Assembly: GCF_029961765.1 (NCBI RefSeq)
Contig: NZ_CP124681.1
Location: forward strand, 5,208,001-5,272,000
DNA length: 64,000 nt
Reading direction: 5' to 3'
Source of the DNA: Nocardioides sp. QY071
Lineage (GTDB): Bacteria > Actinomycetota > Actinomycetes > Propionibacteriales > Nocardioidaceae
Under the pieces are notes generated by a model. It saw only the letters and a program-made list of their open reading frames with translations, had not been told where the DNA came from and did no database searches. The position numbers and the translations under genes were made by a program. Below are positions 51,519-60,189 of the stretch, one piece after another (positions within the stretch are counted from its first letter, which is position 1; each line of letters opens with the position of its first letter).

Positions 51519-51928
51519 CGGTACCACCGCCCACGGGTCGCGGCCCTTGCGCACGCAGACGTGCCCCTCTGAGGACAAATTCCTGCCGCATACGCCCCCG
51601 CGGCATATCTCCATAGTCGAGATGCCCCCGACTTGCCCCCGAGGTGCTCGCGCACACCGAAGGCCGCAAGCCGGCCGAGATACTCGACTGTGTCCACGCC
51701 GATCAGCGCACCGAGTGCCACGCGAAGGTCTTCCCCGCAACGTGCTTGCTCGCGTGAGCCGTCAGAGTCTGCCACCCCTAGGTAACCGTCGGTCTGGCGC
51801 ATGACCAGGTATGGCACCTCGCACTGGTGCAGTGGCAACTCCCTAGCGTCCCGCACATCGACCTGCCACACACGTGCCTGCTCGTTTTCAAACAGGATCA
51901 GGTTGCCGATCGGATGCAGGATTTCCAT
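51515..51928 (-). CDS. Small cupin protein (copy 2), altered C-terminus
   Basis: A 137-residue protein starting MEILHPIGNLILFENEQARV, closely related to cupin 1 over the first 60 residues (VWQVDVRDARELPLHQCEVP; note Cys in place of the second His of the HQH motif). After DSDGSRE the frame no longer follows cupin 1, whereas another frame reads HVAGKTFAWHSV, like cupin 1's second motif. A frameshift near 51740 has therefore probably replaced the second half, leaving a protein that may not bind metal. The stop still couples to the FMN reductase start (ATGA). Confidence 0.6.
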   Translation of the reverse strand: MEILHPIGNLILFENEQARVWQVDVRDARELPLHQCEVPYLVMRQTDGYLGVADSDGSREQARCGEDLRVALGALIGVDTVEYLGRLAAFGVREHLGGKSGASRLWRYAAGAYAAGICPQRGTSACARAATRGRWYR

Positions 51929-52094
51929 ACGCGTTCGCCTTTCTTGAGCCGACTGAGGACGCCGAACTACCAGACTCAGGCATGCACTCATGGCCGAGGG
52001 TCAGGCAGCTGACGACATTCAGTGGGGCCGACCTGACGCTTCCACTCCACGGCCAAGGCCTCTCGCTGAACTGGGAGCTCAGATCGAATCGCCG

Positions 52095-52115
52095 AACTTT
52101 CATTTCCTGAAAGTT
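52095..52115. promoter_or_regulatory. Palindromic operator candidate, copy 2 (upstream of cupin 2 operon)
   Basis: The same perfect AACTTTC/GAAAGTT arms around a seven-base spacer as at 49232. It lies 167 bases before the cupin 2 start. The rest of 51929-52303 has no gene that I can support. Confidence 0.65.
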
Positions 52116-52303
52116 ATCTTTCTCAATGATGCAAGTTTAGGCAGTCACGCTCACGGCGTCAACGACTTCGTGCGCAACAGCGGAGCCACGAGATGGCTCA
52201 GATCGGTCTTCGCCAACCCGATTGCCTCACGACCGTCGCTTTGTGGCGATTACCTGTCCGCGATGCCTGGCACCAGTCCCGGCGCGCATTGATGCAGCAA
52301 CAG

Positions 52304-53449
52304 CTATGCGCCGTTCCAATCCCTACCGAACCGCACGACCGCCTTCGGATCAGCATTAGACTCCGCCAAGCGGTCGATGGCGTCGAGGTGCTGGGTGCGC
52401 ATCTCGTGGGTCGCGGACGCCGAGGCCCTCGGTGGGGGCGAGGCACCACCTGCCGGCATGCGGCACAAGACAGGCAACGAACCTTTCCGGTGCAGCGTCG
52501 CGCCCGGGACGCCAGCGGCGTCACGGAGGTGGTCGAAGCGATGGCCCACGGCTTCCGCGCCGAGGCGCCGTTCGTGGCTCGCATCGGCGCTGAACAGCCA
52601 CAGCCCCAGAGGCACCGGCACCTGATTGACATCCCCGCTCTCCGCGCAGCGGCCCAAGGGTTGCCGATGCGGAGGGACCATTCGCCGTGGAGGTGATGCC
52701 ACAGGTCGGCGGTATCGGAGCCGAGGGTGAGCGTCCGCGCGCACCCTGGTTTCGTGGTCGTGAGCTGCCCCGCGGACACTGCGCGTTGGATGTGTAGCAC
52801 CCTTCCGGTCAGGTCGCCGAACCTCAGCGCGACCAGCTCGCCGCGGCGGGCACCGCTGTCTGTGGCCAGGCGCACCAGCAGCAGGTCTTGTTCTGCAACG
52901 CGCAGGCGCCGCCATGCCGCAGAGCTTGCGACGGCGTCGGCGGTGCGTGGTGCGTCGACACCAGCCGGCACGTCAATCGGGCTGGCGTCCGGACCGCAAG
53001 ACGAGGCGTGGCAGGCGCCACCGGCCAGTCTGCGTCAGCTTCTCGGACCGCCCATGGGAGGTTGGCGTGGGCTTCGCGGACCCGGGTCTCGGCGGTGAGG
53101 AGCAGGGCCCGGATCTCCTCGCCGGTCAGGGCTTGCCGGGGCGGGGTGGGGAGCGGTCCGCGCATCATCCGCAGGGGGTGGGTGTCGAGGAGGCGTTCGT
53201 TGTAGGCCCAGGTCAGACAGGCCCGCAGGACCCGGAACCTTGGCGCCACCACCGCGTCGGAGGCGCCGGCGGCCTGCCAGGCGGCGAGTCGGTGGCGGAT
53301 TTCGTGGGGCGACAGCGCGGCGGCGGGCCGTTGCGCGACCGGGTCGCGGGCCAGCGCGCGGGCGTTGGCGCCGTAGCCGACGTACGTCGAGGGCTTCCAC
53401 GGATGGTCCGCGGCCAGCCATGCCTCGAGGAGCTGATAGGTCGTGAGCT
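52304..53449 (-). pseudogene. Type A tyrosine integrase, C-terminal part (split by IS110)
   Basis: Reading leftwards from the insertion, the sequence gives YQLLEAWLAADHPWKPSTYV and RVLRACLTWAYNERLLDTHP, then after frameshifts LATDSGARRGELVALRF and DAAGVPGATLHR. The expected LRHSVAT motif and the tyrosine region are gone, replaced by unrelated sequence. It is a close relative of the integrase at 17553. The N-terminal piece is at 54973-55190. Confidence 0.85.
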
Positions 53450-54972
53450 GTAGCTGAGTGGACTCTGGACGGGTCCGTTCACAAGGAGGCAGCTCATGGG
53501 CATGTTGGAGGTTGCCCTGGATCCGGCGACGGTGGTCGTGGCCGTGGATCCGGGAAAGGTGATGAACAGGGTTTGGGTCAGCAACGGCGCCGGCTTGTTG
53601 GAGGAACCGGTGTCTTTTCCGGTCGCGCGGTCGGGGATCGCTGCTTTGGAGAAGATGCTGGCTGCGCACGCGGGCGAGCAGGTGATCGCGATCGAAGCGA
53701 CAGGTGCACTGCATCGGGCGTGGGCAACCGAACTCGAGCGGCTCCATCCCGGTTCGTTGCGGCTGTTCGCACCTTCGGAAACGAAGGCAGCTCGTCAACA
53801 GCTGGGCTCTGGCCGGTTCAAGACCGACGACCGCGACTGCGCCGCGTTGACCTACCTCGCCCGCCAGGGCGCTGGTCGACGCTGCTGGGGTCAGGCCGAG
53901 GAAGCGGTGGTCGAGGAACTGCGCGCTGCGGTCCGACACCGCCGCGGGCTGGTCGCTGACCGGAAGAAGGCCCAGCAGCGGCTCTCCATGACCAGCTCAA
54001 CGCGCTGTGCCCCGGCCTGTCCGCGCCCGTCGGGCACGGCCGCTCGCTGCCCATCGAGACGCCCACAGGACAGGCCGTGCTTGCGTGCGCCGTGGCGTTC
54101 GCCGGCCGGGCCCCGTCGACCCGGTCGCTGATCGCCAGATCGCCGGGCAGGCTGACTAAGGCCACTGCCGAACACTGGGTGAGCCGCTGGCGTGACTGCC
54201 TCCCGCCGCCACCGGACGCAGCGCCACGGGCGGAGCGACTAGGCCGCGACATCGCCCGCTACCGCAGCTTGCTGGTCGACGTTGCCGCAGTCGAGGACGA
54301 GATCGAGGTCCTCCTCGCTCGCACCGATGGCCAGATCCTGACCACTCTGCCGGGCGTGGCGACCAACCGGGCGGCAGCGTTCGCTGCACACAGCCTGCCG
54401 ATCGCACGGTTCCCTGACGCCGAGCACTTGTACTCCGCCACCGGCCTGGCACCGGCGATGTACGAGTCGGCGACCATCCGCCGCCGTGGACGGATCTCTC
54501 GCCAAGGCCTGGCCGAGCACCGCGACGCACTGATGGGTATCGCCTGGGGTCTCTCGCTGTACTCACCCACGTTCGCCGAACGCGACGCCGAGCTGCGCGC
54601 CCGAGGCATGGCCCCGATCCAGGCCCGCGTCGCGCTCGCCCGCAACGCCTGCCGCCTGATCTACCGCATGCTCGTGACCCAACAACCTTTCGACGAAGAG
54701 GCGTATCGTCGAGGAAGGCTCAGCCGCGGACGGTGACGGCCACGTTAGCTATGCCGCTCGACGGCGCAACCTAGCTTGCCGCCCGTCCGCGCTGGGCCGC
54801 CGTCTACGGCGCACACGAAAGCCTGCCGACCACGGCGCCTGATCAGCCTGCCGACATCGGCGGCCCAAGCCGGACTCCTCGATGCCGCTCCGTCGCGACA
54901 TCAGCCACGCCCAACGACGGGCCGTGGCCGCTGACGCGCGCCCATCCTCACTCTTGACTGGCGGCGCGAAAG
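53450..54972 (+). mobile_element. IS110-family insertion inside the integrase gene
   Basis: About 1.5 kb separates the integrase codons for PPDQVPVG (ending near 54973) from YQLLEAWLA (beginning near 53449), which are adjacent in the intact homologue at 17553. The interval holds one transposase gene on the plus strand plus non-coding flanks of about 45 bases on the left and 235 on the right; the longer flank is typical of the bridge-RNA-carrying ends of IS110 elements. Confidence 0.8.
53496..54736 (+). pseudogene. IS110-family (DEDD) transposase with a frameshift
   Basis: The N-terminal RuvC-like domain (VVVAVDPGKVMNRVWVSNGA, AIEATGALHRAWA, KTDDRDCAALTYLAR) is in one frame up to about 53985. 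The Tnp_20-type C-terminal domain (LTTLPGVATNRAAAFAAHSL, TGLAPAMYESATIRRRGRIS, then a normal end) is in the -1 frame. Between them HDQLNALCPGLSAPVGHGRS reads correctly only in the second frame, so a single base change near 53985 broke the gene. No slippery heptamer is seen, which argues against programmed frameshifting. Confidence 0.8.
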
Positions 54973-55190
54973 CTAGCCGACGGGCACTTGGTCGGGCGGC
55001 AGCGTGACCGGGCGGCCGGCCGCCAGGAGCCCGAGCCGGGCGACGGTGGCGTCGGCCTCGGTGCCGTGCACGGTGACCGACAGATGCCGGGTCCGGCCGG
55101 TCACTCGATCGGTGTCCGCAGGGACGCGGACCTCCCAGGTCCCGGGGCGGCGTTCGCGTTGGGCGCCCTCACCGTGAGGTCGGTGGTCAT
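54973..55190 (-). pseudogene. Type A tyrosine integrase, N-terminal part
   Basis: From ATG 55190 the frame opens MTTDLT, then a frameshift near 55172 leads to EGAQRERRPGTWEVRVPADT and RTRHLSVTVHGTEADATVAR, stopping at the IS110 junction after PPDQVPVG. The equivalent part of the integrase at 17553 is nearly the same. The gene lies next to the intact tRNA-Arg, as expected for the newest island end. Confidence 0.8.
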
Positions 55191-55327
55191 CTGGCCGCGG
55201 TGCGCCCGCATCGGCGGCGGGCTCAAGCCCGCCCGGAGATCAACGGTAGTGGGATCCGTGGTGGGATGACGGGACGAGGTGATCGGTCCCGTTGCAGGCC
55301 ACCCCCGCGGTGACCTGCGCAAACTCT

Positions 55328-55370
55328 TGCGCGCCTGTAGGGATTCGAACCCCAAACCTTCTGATCCGTA
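55328..55370. repeat. Attachment-site repeat C (within the functional tRNA-Arg)
   Basis: The 43-bp sequence repeated at 19101 and 30214, here as part of the complete tRNA gene. Left of it, the stretch from about 55252 matches the stretch left of repeat A, including GTGGGATGACGGGACGAGGT, marking the same type of island end. Confidence 0.88.
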
Positions 55371-55402
55371 GTCAGATGCTCTATCCGTTGAGCTACAGGC
55401 GC
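55330..55402 (-). tRNA. tRNA-Arg (anticodon ACG)
   Basis: Read on the minus strand, GCGCCTG pairs with CAGGCGC at the acceptor, the D-arm is AGCTCAACGGATAGAGC, the anticodon loop is CTACGGA (ACG) and the T-loop is GTTCGAATC. It is 73 bases long with no encoded CCA. It is the integration site of the island array. Confidence 0.93.
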
Positions 55403-55500
55403 TCGTCGCTGTGCGACCGCACGAGAATAGCCGAGGCGACGCGCAGATGCCGAATCACGGACGCCACCGGCACCGGACGGGCGTGTGGAACCATGACGCC

Positions 55501-56508
55501 ATGACCTCCTACGAGCCCGCGGACCGGGCCATCTTCGAGGAGGAGGCGATCGGTCTCTACGAGGCGGTGCTGGCCGAGGGCGGGCTGGCGGCGGACGATC
55601 TGCGGCTGGTCGACGGGTCCGCCGTACGACGAGCGTTCGACCTGTTGGTCGAGCTGGGCCTGCTGCAGCTGGACGCCTCGCGGCAGACCTGGCGGCCGGT
55701 GGAGCCGAGCAACGCGCAGTCGCGCGTGGTGACGCCACTGGGGAACGAGGGGGCGCGGCTGCTCGAGGAGTCGGCGCGGTGGGCCTCGGCGTTCGCGCAC
55801 CTGGCCCAGAGCTGGCGTCGTTCGCCGGCCGCGAGCGAGTCGGGGCCGTTCCTCTACCTGCACGGGGAGGCGATCAATCCGTACCTCGCGACCCTGGTGA
55901 GCGAGGCGCAGGAGGAGCTGCTGACCGCGCAGCCTCAGGCGACGCGCAGCGCCAAGTCGGTCTCGGAGGCGATGATCCGCGACGTGGAGGCGCTCAAGCG
56001 TGGCTTGGCGATGCGGACGCTGTACCAGCACAGCGCGCGGCGGCATCCCGCGACGCACAAGTACGTCGCCACGGTGACCGAGCAGGGCGCCGAGGTCCGC
56101 ACCCTCGACGAGTTCTTCAACCGGATGATCGTGGTCGACCGCCGGGTCGCGCTGATCCCGGCGGCCGACAGCCTGGCGACCGCAGTCGTCGTACGCGAAC
56201 CGGCGATCGTGGCGTACCTCGTCGACGTCTTCGAGCGCGCGTTCGCGCGCGGACGCCCGTTCGCCAGCGCGGGGCAGAGCGTCACGAAGGAGATCGCGTC
56301 CGAGCAGCGCTCGATGACGATCCGGATGCTCATCGAGGGCCACGCCGACGCGGTCAGTGCGAAGCGGCTCGGCGTCAGCCCGCGCACGTACGCCGGCTAC
56401 GTCGCCGAGCTCAAGGAGGAGTACGACGCCGAGACGCGCTTCCAGCTCGGCTACACCATGGGGACGCTGGGCATCGCCGGTCAGGACGACGAGGGAACGT
56501 CGTCCTGA
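55501..56508 (+). CDS. LuxR/TrmB-like transcriptional regulator
   Basis: A 335-residue protein starting at ATG 55501 (MTSYEPADRAIFEEEAIGLY). An N-terminal winged-helix-like region covers about residues 10-70. The middle resembles phospholipase-D/TrmB-type sensor domains (LVSEAQEELLTAQPQATRSA, MIVVDRRVALIPAADS). A LuxR-type helix-turn-helix is at the C-terminus (LIEGHADAVSAKRLGVSPRT). This architecture is common in actinobacterial regulators located beside tRNAs and specialised genes. It is a single-gene unit; the target is unknown. Confidence 0.8.
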   Translation: MTSYEPADRAIFEEEAIGLYEAVLAEGGLAADDLRLVDGSAVRRAFDLLVELGLLQLDASRQTWRPVEPSNAQSRVVTPLGNEGARLLEESARWASAFAHLAQSWRRSPAASESGPFLYLHGEAINPYLATLVSEAQEELLTAQPQATRSAKSVSEAMIRDVEALKRGLAMRTLYQHSARRHPATHKYVATVTEQGAEVRTLDEFFNRMIVVDRRVALIPAADSLATAVVVREPAIVAYLVDVFERAFARGRPFASAGQSVTKEIASEQRSMTIRMLIEGHADAVSAKRLGVSPRTYAGYVAELKEEYDAETRFQLGYTMGTLGIAGQDDEGTSS

Positions 56509-56532
56509 CGCTGCGCCAGGTGCGCGGACCCG

Positions 56533-56667
56533 TCAGCGGTGGGCGTGGGGGACGACCCGCCAGGTCCAGCCGGTGTCGGCCTCCGCGGACGCGGGAAGAG
56601 AGACGATGCCGGCCGTGGTGATCAGCGCGGCGAGGACGAAAGCGGTCTTGCGAGCGAGCTTCTTCAT
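56533..56667 (-). CDS. Small secreted peptide (44 aa)
   Basis: ATG 56667 has AGGGG seven bases upstream. A typical signal peptide (MKKLARKTAFVLAALITTAG, then a likely cleavage after ASA) leaves a mature peptide of only about 15 residues (EADTGWTWRVVPHAHR). Function unknown. It is convergent with the regulator gene and has no partner. Confidence 0.55.
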   Translation of the reverse strand: MKKLARKTAFVLAALITTAGIVSLPASAEADTGWTWRVVPHAHR

Positions 56668-56784
56668 GAGCATTCCCCTCACTGGTGGGCGGCCGAGCCC
56701 CGTCCCTCCGGATCTACCCGAACCGCTGGCGCCTACCCCCATGAGGACGCCCCCAAACATCTTCACGCATCGGGCCTGAATAAG

Positions 56785-56816
56785 CGAGACCCCCGGCAGG
56801 TCTGCCGGGGGTCTCG
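56785..56816. terminator. Strong hairpin terminator of tRNA-Ser(GCT)
   Basis: CGAGACCCCCGGCAG pairs perfectly with CTGCCGGGGGTCTCG around a two-base centre, nine bases beyond the 3' end of the leftward tRNA gene. It may also end transcripts coming from the left. Confidence 0.8.
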
Positions 56817-56824
56817 TCGTGCGG

Positions 56825-56914
56825 CGGAGGCGGAGGGATTTGAACCCTCGATGGGCGATAAACCCAAACCGCATTAGCAGTGCGGCGCCATAGACCGGAC
56901 TAGGCGACGCCTCC
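56825..56914 (-). tRNA. tRNA-Ser (anticodon GCT)
   Basis: A 90-base gene with acceptor GGAGGCG/CGCCTCC, anticodon loop CTGCTAA (GCT), the long variable arm typical of serine tRNAs and T-loop GTTCAAATC. CCA is not encoded. Confidence 0.93.
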
Positions 56915-57001
56915 TCCACTGCGCCGGTCAGGGACCGGCCAGCGTGCTCAGGCTACTAGGACCGCGCGCGCCTGTCCCAATCGGGCCCGACCCGTGGGTG
57001 G

Positions 57002-57460
57002 TCAGCCGGCGGCGCGCTTGAGGTGGGCCCGTACGTCGCGCGCGAAGTCGTCCTTGTCGCCGGCCACGAGCTGCACGGGGATGGTCGTGCTGCGCCCGTC
57101 GCGCAGCCGCAGCACGAGGCAGTCGATGCCCGAGGGAGCGGCGGCGACGGCGTCCTCGACCTCGGTCCAGCGGGCCTCGGTGGCGCCGGCCGCCCGGATC
57201 ATCCGGACCTGGTACCCCGCCTCGGTCAGCCGTACGACGACCAGCCGGGCCCGCAGCCACCAGCCCAGCCCGATCAGCCCGAGCAGGCCCAGCCCGAGCA
57301 CCAGCACCAGCAGGTCGGCGTTGAGCTCGGCGGCGACCACGACCACCGTGACGACGAGGAGCAGTACGGCGAGCAGGACCAGGTAGGCGCCGACGAAACG
57401 CGCCATCACCGGTGGGGCGAGGCGGTAGTCGGTGACCGGGGTGGGCTGCGCACTGCTCAT
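57002..57460 (-). CDS. Conserved membrane protein with PH-like C-terminal part
   Basis: A 152-residue protein from the ATG at 57460 (an ATG three codons upstream is possible). Two hydrophobic segments lie close together at about residues 20-45 and 49-70 (AYLVLLAVLLLVVTVVVVAA, and LVLVLGLGLLGLIGLGWW). The C-terminal 75 residues (LTEAGYQVRMIRAAGATEAR, then LRLRDGRSTTIPVQLV) resemble bacterial PH-type domains found in small actinobacterial membrane proteins. No operon partner is obvious. Confidence 0.7.
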   Translation of the reverse strand: MSSAQPTPVTDYRLAPPVMARFVGAYLVLLAVLLLVVTVVVVAAELNADLLVLVLGLGLLGLIGLGWWLRARLVVVRLTEAGYQVRMIRAAGATEARWTEVEDAVAAAPSGIDCLVLRLRDGRSTTIPVQLVAGDKDDFARDVRAHLKRAAG

Positions 57461-57564
57461 GGACCGCATTGTCCCGGCCCGGCCGCGGACCGGCCAAAGC
57501 GGCGACGACGCCCCCACTAGACTCGACCTGGTGTCCGGCCGGCGCGTGCGTCGTACCGGGCCCA

Positions 57565-57649
57565 GGAGGGATGCCGGAGTGGCCGATCGGAACCGCCTTG
57601 AAAGCGGTCGTAGGGAGACCTACCGCGGGTTCGAATCCCGCTCCCTCTG
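57565..57649 (+). tRNA. tRNA-Ser (anticodon TGA)
   Basis: An 85-base gene beginning GGAGGGATGCCGGAGTGGCC, with anticodon loop CTTGAAA (TGA), a long variable arm (GTCGTAGGGAGACCTACC) and T-loop GTTCGAATC. The first acceptor pair is a G-U wobble. CCA is not encoded. Confidence 0.93.
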
Positions 57650-57663
57650 CTGACGCGAAGCGC

Positions 57664-58683
57664 TCACAGCATCGGCGCGAACCGCCCCGGCTCGGGACGT
57701 ACGGCCGCTGCCTGCTCCGCCACCCGGCTGCCGCGACCGCGGTTGCCGGTCAGGGCGAGGTCGAGGCGGATCAGGAACCAGCCCAGCACCAGCCCGACGG
57801 CCAGCCCGTAGACGACCGACAGCCCGGCCTCGGTGACCGAGACGGCCGGGTTGGCGAGGGCGGTGGCGGTGGGCGAGGTGGCGGCGACGCCGAAGGCGCA
57901 CACCCACCAGCCCTGCCGGCGCCGGGCCCGCATGTGGCAGCCGTAGGCGAGGGCGGGTACGCCGAGCACGGTCGCGATCGGGCGCGGGAACGCGCCGAGG
58001 TGGTCACGGCTCCAGGCCACCCAGCCGAGCAGCTCGTCGACCAGGCCGGTCGAGCCGTACCGGCGCAGCATCTCGGCGTACAGCAGGGTCACGGCGAGCA
58101 CGACGACCCCGATCGCGACGATGACCAGCCCACGCCGGCCGAGGCCGTGGAAGCCCGCGCCGAGGCGGTGGACCAGCACGATCGCGCCGAGGAAGGCGAG
58201 CCCGAGCCCGACGTACTCGAAGCGCTCCTTCTGGATCGCCGGCTCGAAGCCGACCGTGGCCATCGCGCCGATCCCGGCGACGACCAGTCCGACCACGCAC
58301 TCGCGGGCGGCGGTGGCGATCCCTGCCGCGGGCACCGTGATCATCACGCCGAGCACCGCGGCGACGGCGGAGGTGCCGACCGCGGCGCCGGTGAGCAGCA
58401 GGTCCTGGTCGGTGAGCACCGCGACCAGCCCGCAGGCCAGCGCGAGCGGGGCGAAGACGAACGGGCGGCCACCGGTCCGGGCGGCCAGCCCCCAGGTGAA
58501 GGCGGTCGCGACCGTGATCGCCCCGGCCGTGCCGAGCCAGTCGGGCCCGACCGGCACCATCGCGCAGACCAGGGCGGCGGTGCTGGCCGCGACCACGACG
58601 AACCAGATCGTCAGCGGCCAGCGCGACGCCCCGAACTCACCGATGCGCTGCTCGAGCGGGACACGGGAGGGAGCGCGGGACAC
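57664..58683 (-). CDS. Polytopic membrane protein of unknown function
   Basis: A 339-residue protein from GTG 58683 with about nine to ten membrane segments (for example LTIWFVVVAASTAALVCAMV and GLVIVAIGVVVLAVTLLYAE) and few charged residues until the tail. I recognise no transporter motif. It follows the nitrilase gene by 11 bases on the same strand, so the two probably form an operon. Confidence 0.7.
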   Translation of the reverse strand: MSRAPSRVPLEQRIGEFGASRWPLTIWFVVVAASTAALVCAMVPVGPDWLGTAGAITVATAFTWGLAARTGGRPFVFAPLALACGLVAVLTDQDLLLTGAAVGTSAVAAVLGVMITVPAAGIATAARECVVGLVVAGIGAMATVGFEPAIQKERFEYVGLGLAFLGAIVLVHRLGAGFHGLGRRGLVIVAIGVVVLAVTLLYAEMLRRYGSTGLVDELLGWVAWSRDHLGAFPRPIATVLGVPALAYGCHMRARRRQGWWVCAFGVAATSPTATALANPAVSVTEAGLSVVYGLAVGLVLGWFLIRLDLALTGNRGRGSRVAEQAAAVRPEPGRFAPML

Positions 58684-58694
58684 GGAGGAGCAGC

Positions 58695-59495
58695 CTACAT
58701 TCGCCTGTTGAGCAGGGACGGATTGACGCGACGGGCCTCTTCCAGCACCGTGCGCTCGATCACGGCGCGGACCACCTCCGGCTGCTCGGGCGAGCCGGGG
58801 CCGGCCTCGTCCAGCACGTCGCCGTAGGGGTCGACGACGAGCGAGTGGCCGCAGTAGCGGCCGGCGGGCTGGCCGACGGCGGCGACGTACGCCGTGTTCT
58901 CGATGGCGCGAGCCCTCACCAGGGTGCGCCAGTGGTCGACCTTGCGCGGCCCGGCGACCCAGGCCGCGGGGAGCACGATCAGCTCGGCGCCGCGGTCGAC
59001 CAGGGCTCGGGCGAGCTCGGGGAAGCGGAGGTCGTAGCAGGTCATCAGCCCGACCCTCCAGCCGTGCAGGTCGACCACGACCGGCTCGAGCGGGCCGGCG
59101 CTGAGCCGGTCGGACTCGCGGTAGCCGAAGGAGTCGTAGAGATGCACCTTGCGGTACGACGCCGTCGCCTCGCCGCGCACCAGCAGGGTGTTCCACGGCC
59201 GCTCGGGGTCGGGGCCCTGCTCGAACATCCCGGCGACGAGCGTGGTGTCGTGCGCGGCGGCGGCCTCGGCGAGGGCGGTGCCGAACGGGCCGTCGACGGG
59301 CTCGGCGTACGCGCTGACGTCGGAGCCGGCCTCGCCGAAGTCGCGGGCGAAGGCCTCGGGGAAGACCACGAGGTCGGCGTCACCGGCGTGTTGGGCGGCC
59401 AGCGTCGTCAGCGCCGCGCGGTTGGCGGCGGGGTCGAGCGCCGACGCGGCCTGCACCAGCGCGAGGCGGAGCGAGGGGGCTGTGGGGCTGCTCAC
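58695..59495 (-). CDS. Carbon-nitrogen hydrolase (nitrilase superfamily)
   Basis: A 266-residue hydrolase with the Glu-Lys-Cys triad: Glu47 in VVFPEAF, Lys116 in YRKVHLYDSFG and Cys153 in LMTCYDLRFPEL. The DSFGYRESDRLSAG region is like that of NIT2/omega-amidase-type and deaminated-glutathione amidase enzymes. It hydrolyses an amide in the cytoplasm. This is housekeeping chromosome, not island DNA. Confidence 0.88.
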   Translation of the reverse strand: MSSPTAPSLRLALVQAASALDPAANRAALTTLAAQHAGDADLVVFPEAFARDFGEAGSDVSAYAEPVDGPFGTALAEAAAAHDTTLVAGMFEQGPDPERPWNTLLVRGEATASYRKVHLYDSFGYRESDRLSAGPLEPVVVDLHGWRVGLMTCYDLRFPELARALVDRGAELIVLPAAWVAGPRKVDHWRTLVRARAIENTAYVAAVGQPAGRYCGHSLVVDPYGDVLDEAGPGSPEQPEVVRAVIERTVLEEARRVNPSLLNRRM

Positions 59496-59532
59496 GGTGC
59501 CAGCCTAGGTGGGTGCTTGAGAGGATCGGGAG

Positions 59533-60114
59533 GTGGTGATCGAGCTGGGACTGGCCGGATTCGCGGCGATCGTGCTGGCCGGCGGGCAGGGCTCGCGGCT
59601 CGGCGGCGTCGACAAGGCCTCGATCGAGGTGGACGGGCGCCCGCTGCTGGAGCACGCGCTCGACGCCGTCATCGACGCCAGCGAGGTCGTCGTGGTCGGG
59701 CACCAGGTGCCGACCGACCGGCCGGTGACCTTCGTGCGCGAGGAGCCGCGGTACGGCGGCCCTGCGGCGGGCCTGCTGACGGGGCGCGACGTGCTGCTGC
59801 GCTCGTTCCCGACGATCGCGGTGCTCGCGGTCGACATGCCCCGGCTCGCGCCCGGCACCTTCCGCCGCCTCCAGGAGGCCGCGGTGGGCCACGAGGGGGC
59901 CGTGCTGGCCGACGCTGACGGTCGCCGGCAGCTGGCGTTCGTGGTGGAGACGGCCCGGCTGGACGCCGTACGCCCGGACCACGAGGGGCAGCACGGCATG
60001 TCGATCCGGGCGCTGCTCGAGCCGCTCGACCTGGTCGAGGTCGCGCCGCTGGGCGACGAGGCGCGCGACATCGACACCTGGAGCGACCTGCGCGACATCG
60101 CCGGCGACGGCTGA
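59533..60114 (+). CDS. mobA: Molybdenum cofactor guanylyltransferase MobA-like
   Basis: A 193-residue nucleotidyltransferase with the GTP-binding signature LAGGQGSRLGGVDKAS at 15-30 and AVDMPRLAPGTF near residue 98. MobA attaches GMP to molybdopterin to make the guanine dinucleotide cofactor. It starts at one of two adjacent GTG codons after GGGAGG. The small acidic protein encoded next commonly accompanies it in actinobacteria. Confidence 0.83.
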   Translation: MVIELGLAGFAAIVLAGGQGSRLGGVDKASIEVDGRPLLEHALDAVIDASEVVVVGHQVPTDRPVTFVREEPRYGGPAAGLLTGRDVLLRSFPTIAVLAVDMPRLAPGTFRRLQEAAVGHEGAVLADADGRRQLAFVVETARLDAVRPDHEGQHGMSIRALLEPLDLVEVAPLGDEARDIDTWSDLRDIAGDG

Positions 60115-60189
60115 CCCCGCTGATCTGGACTGGTCCCGGAGTGTCCGGAAAACCTTGCACCCGCGGGGTCCTCGGGTGATTCTGGACAG

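Noticed and set aside
53496..54736. Programmed frameshift in the IS110 transposase
   Set aside because: No slippery sequence near 53985, and IS110 transposases are normally encoded in a single frame; a simple mutation is more likely.
57469..58827. Plus-strand frame crossing tRNA-Ser and the membrane protein gene
   Set aside because: It starts upstream of a tRNA and reads through it; the sequence is a low-complexity shadow.
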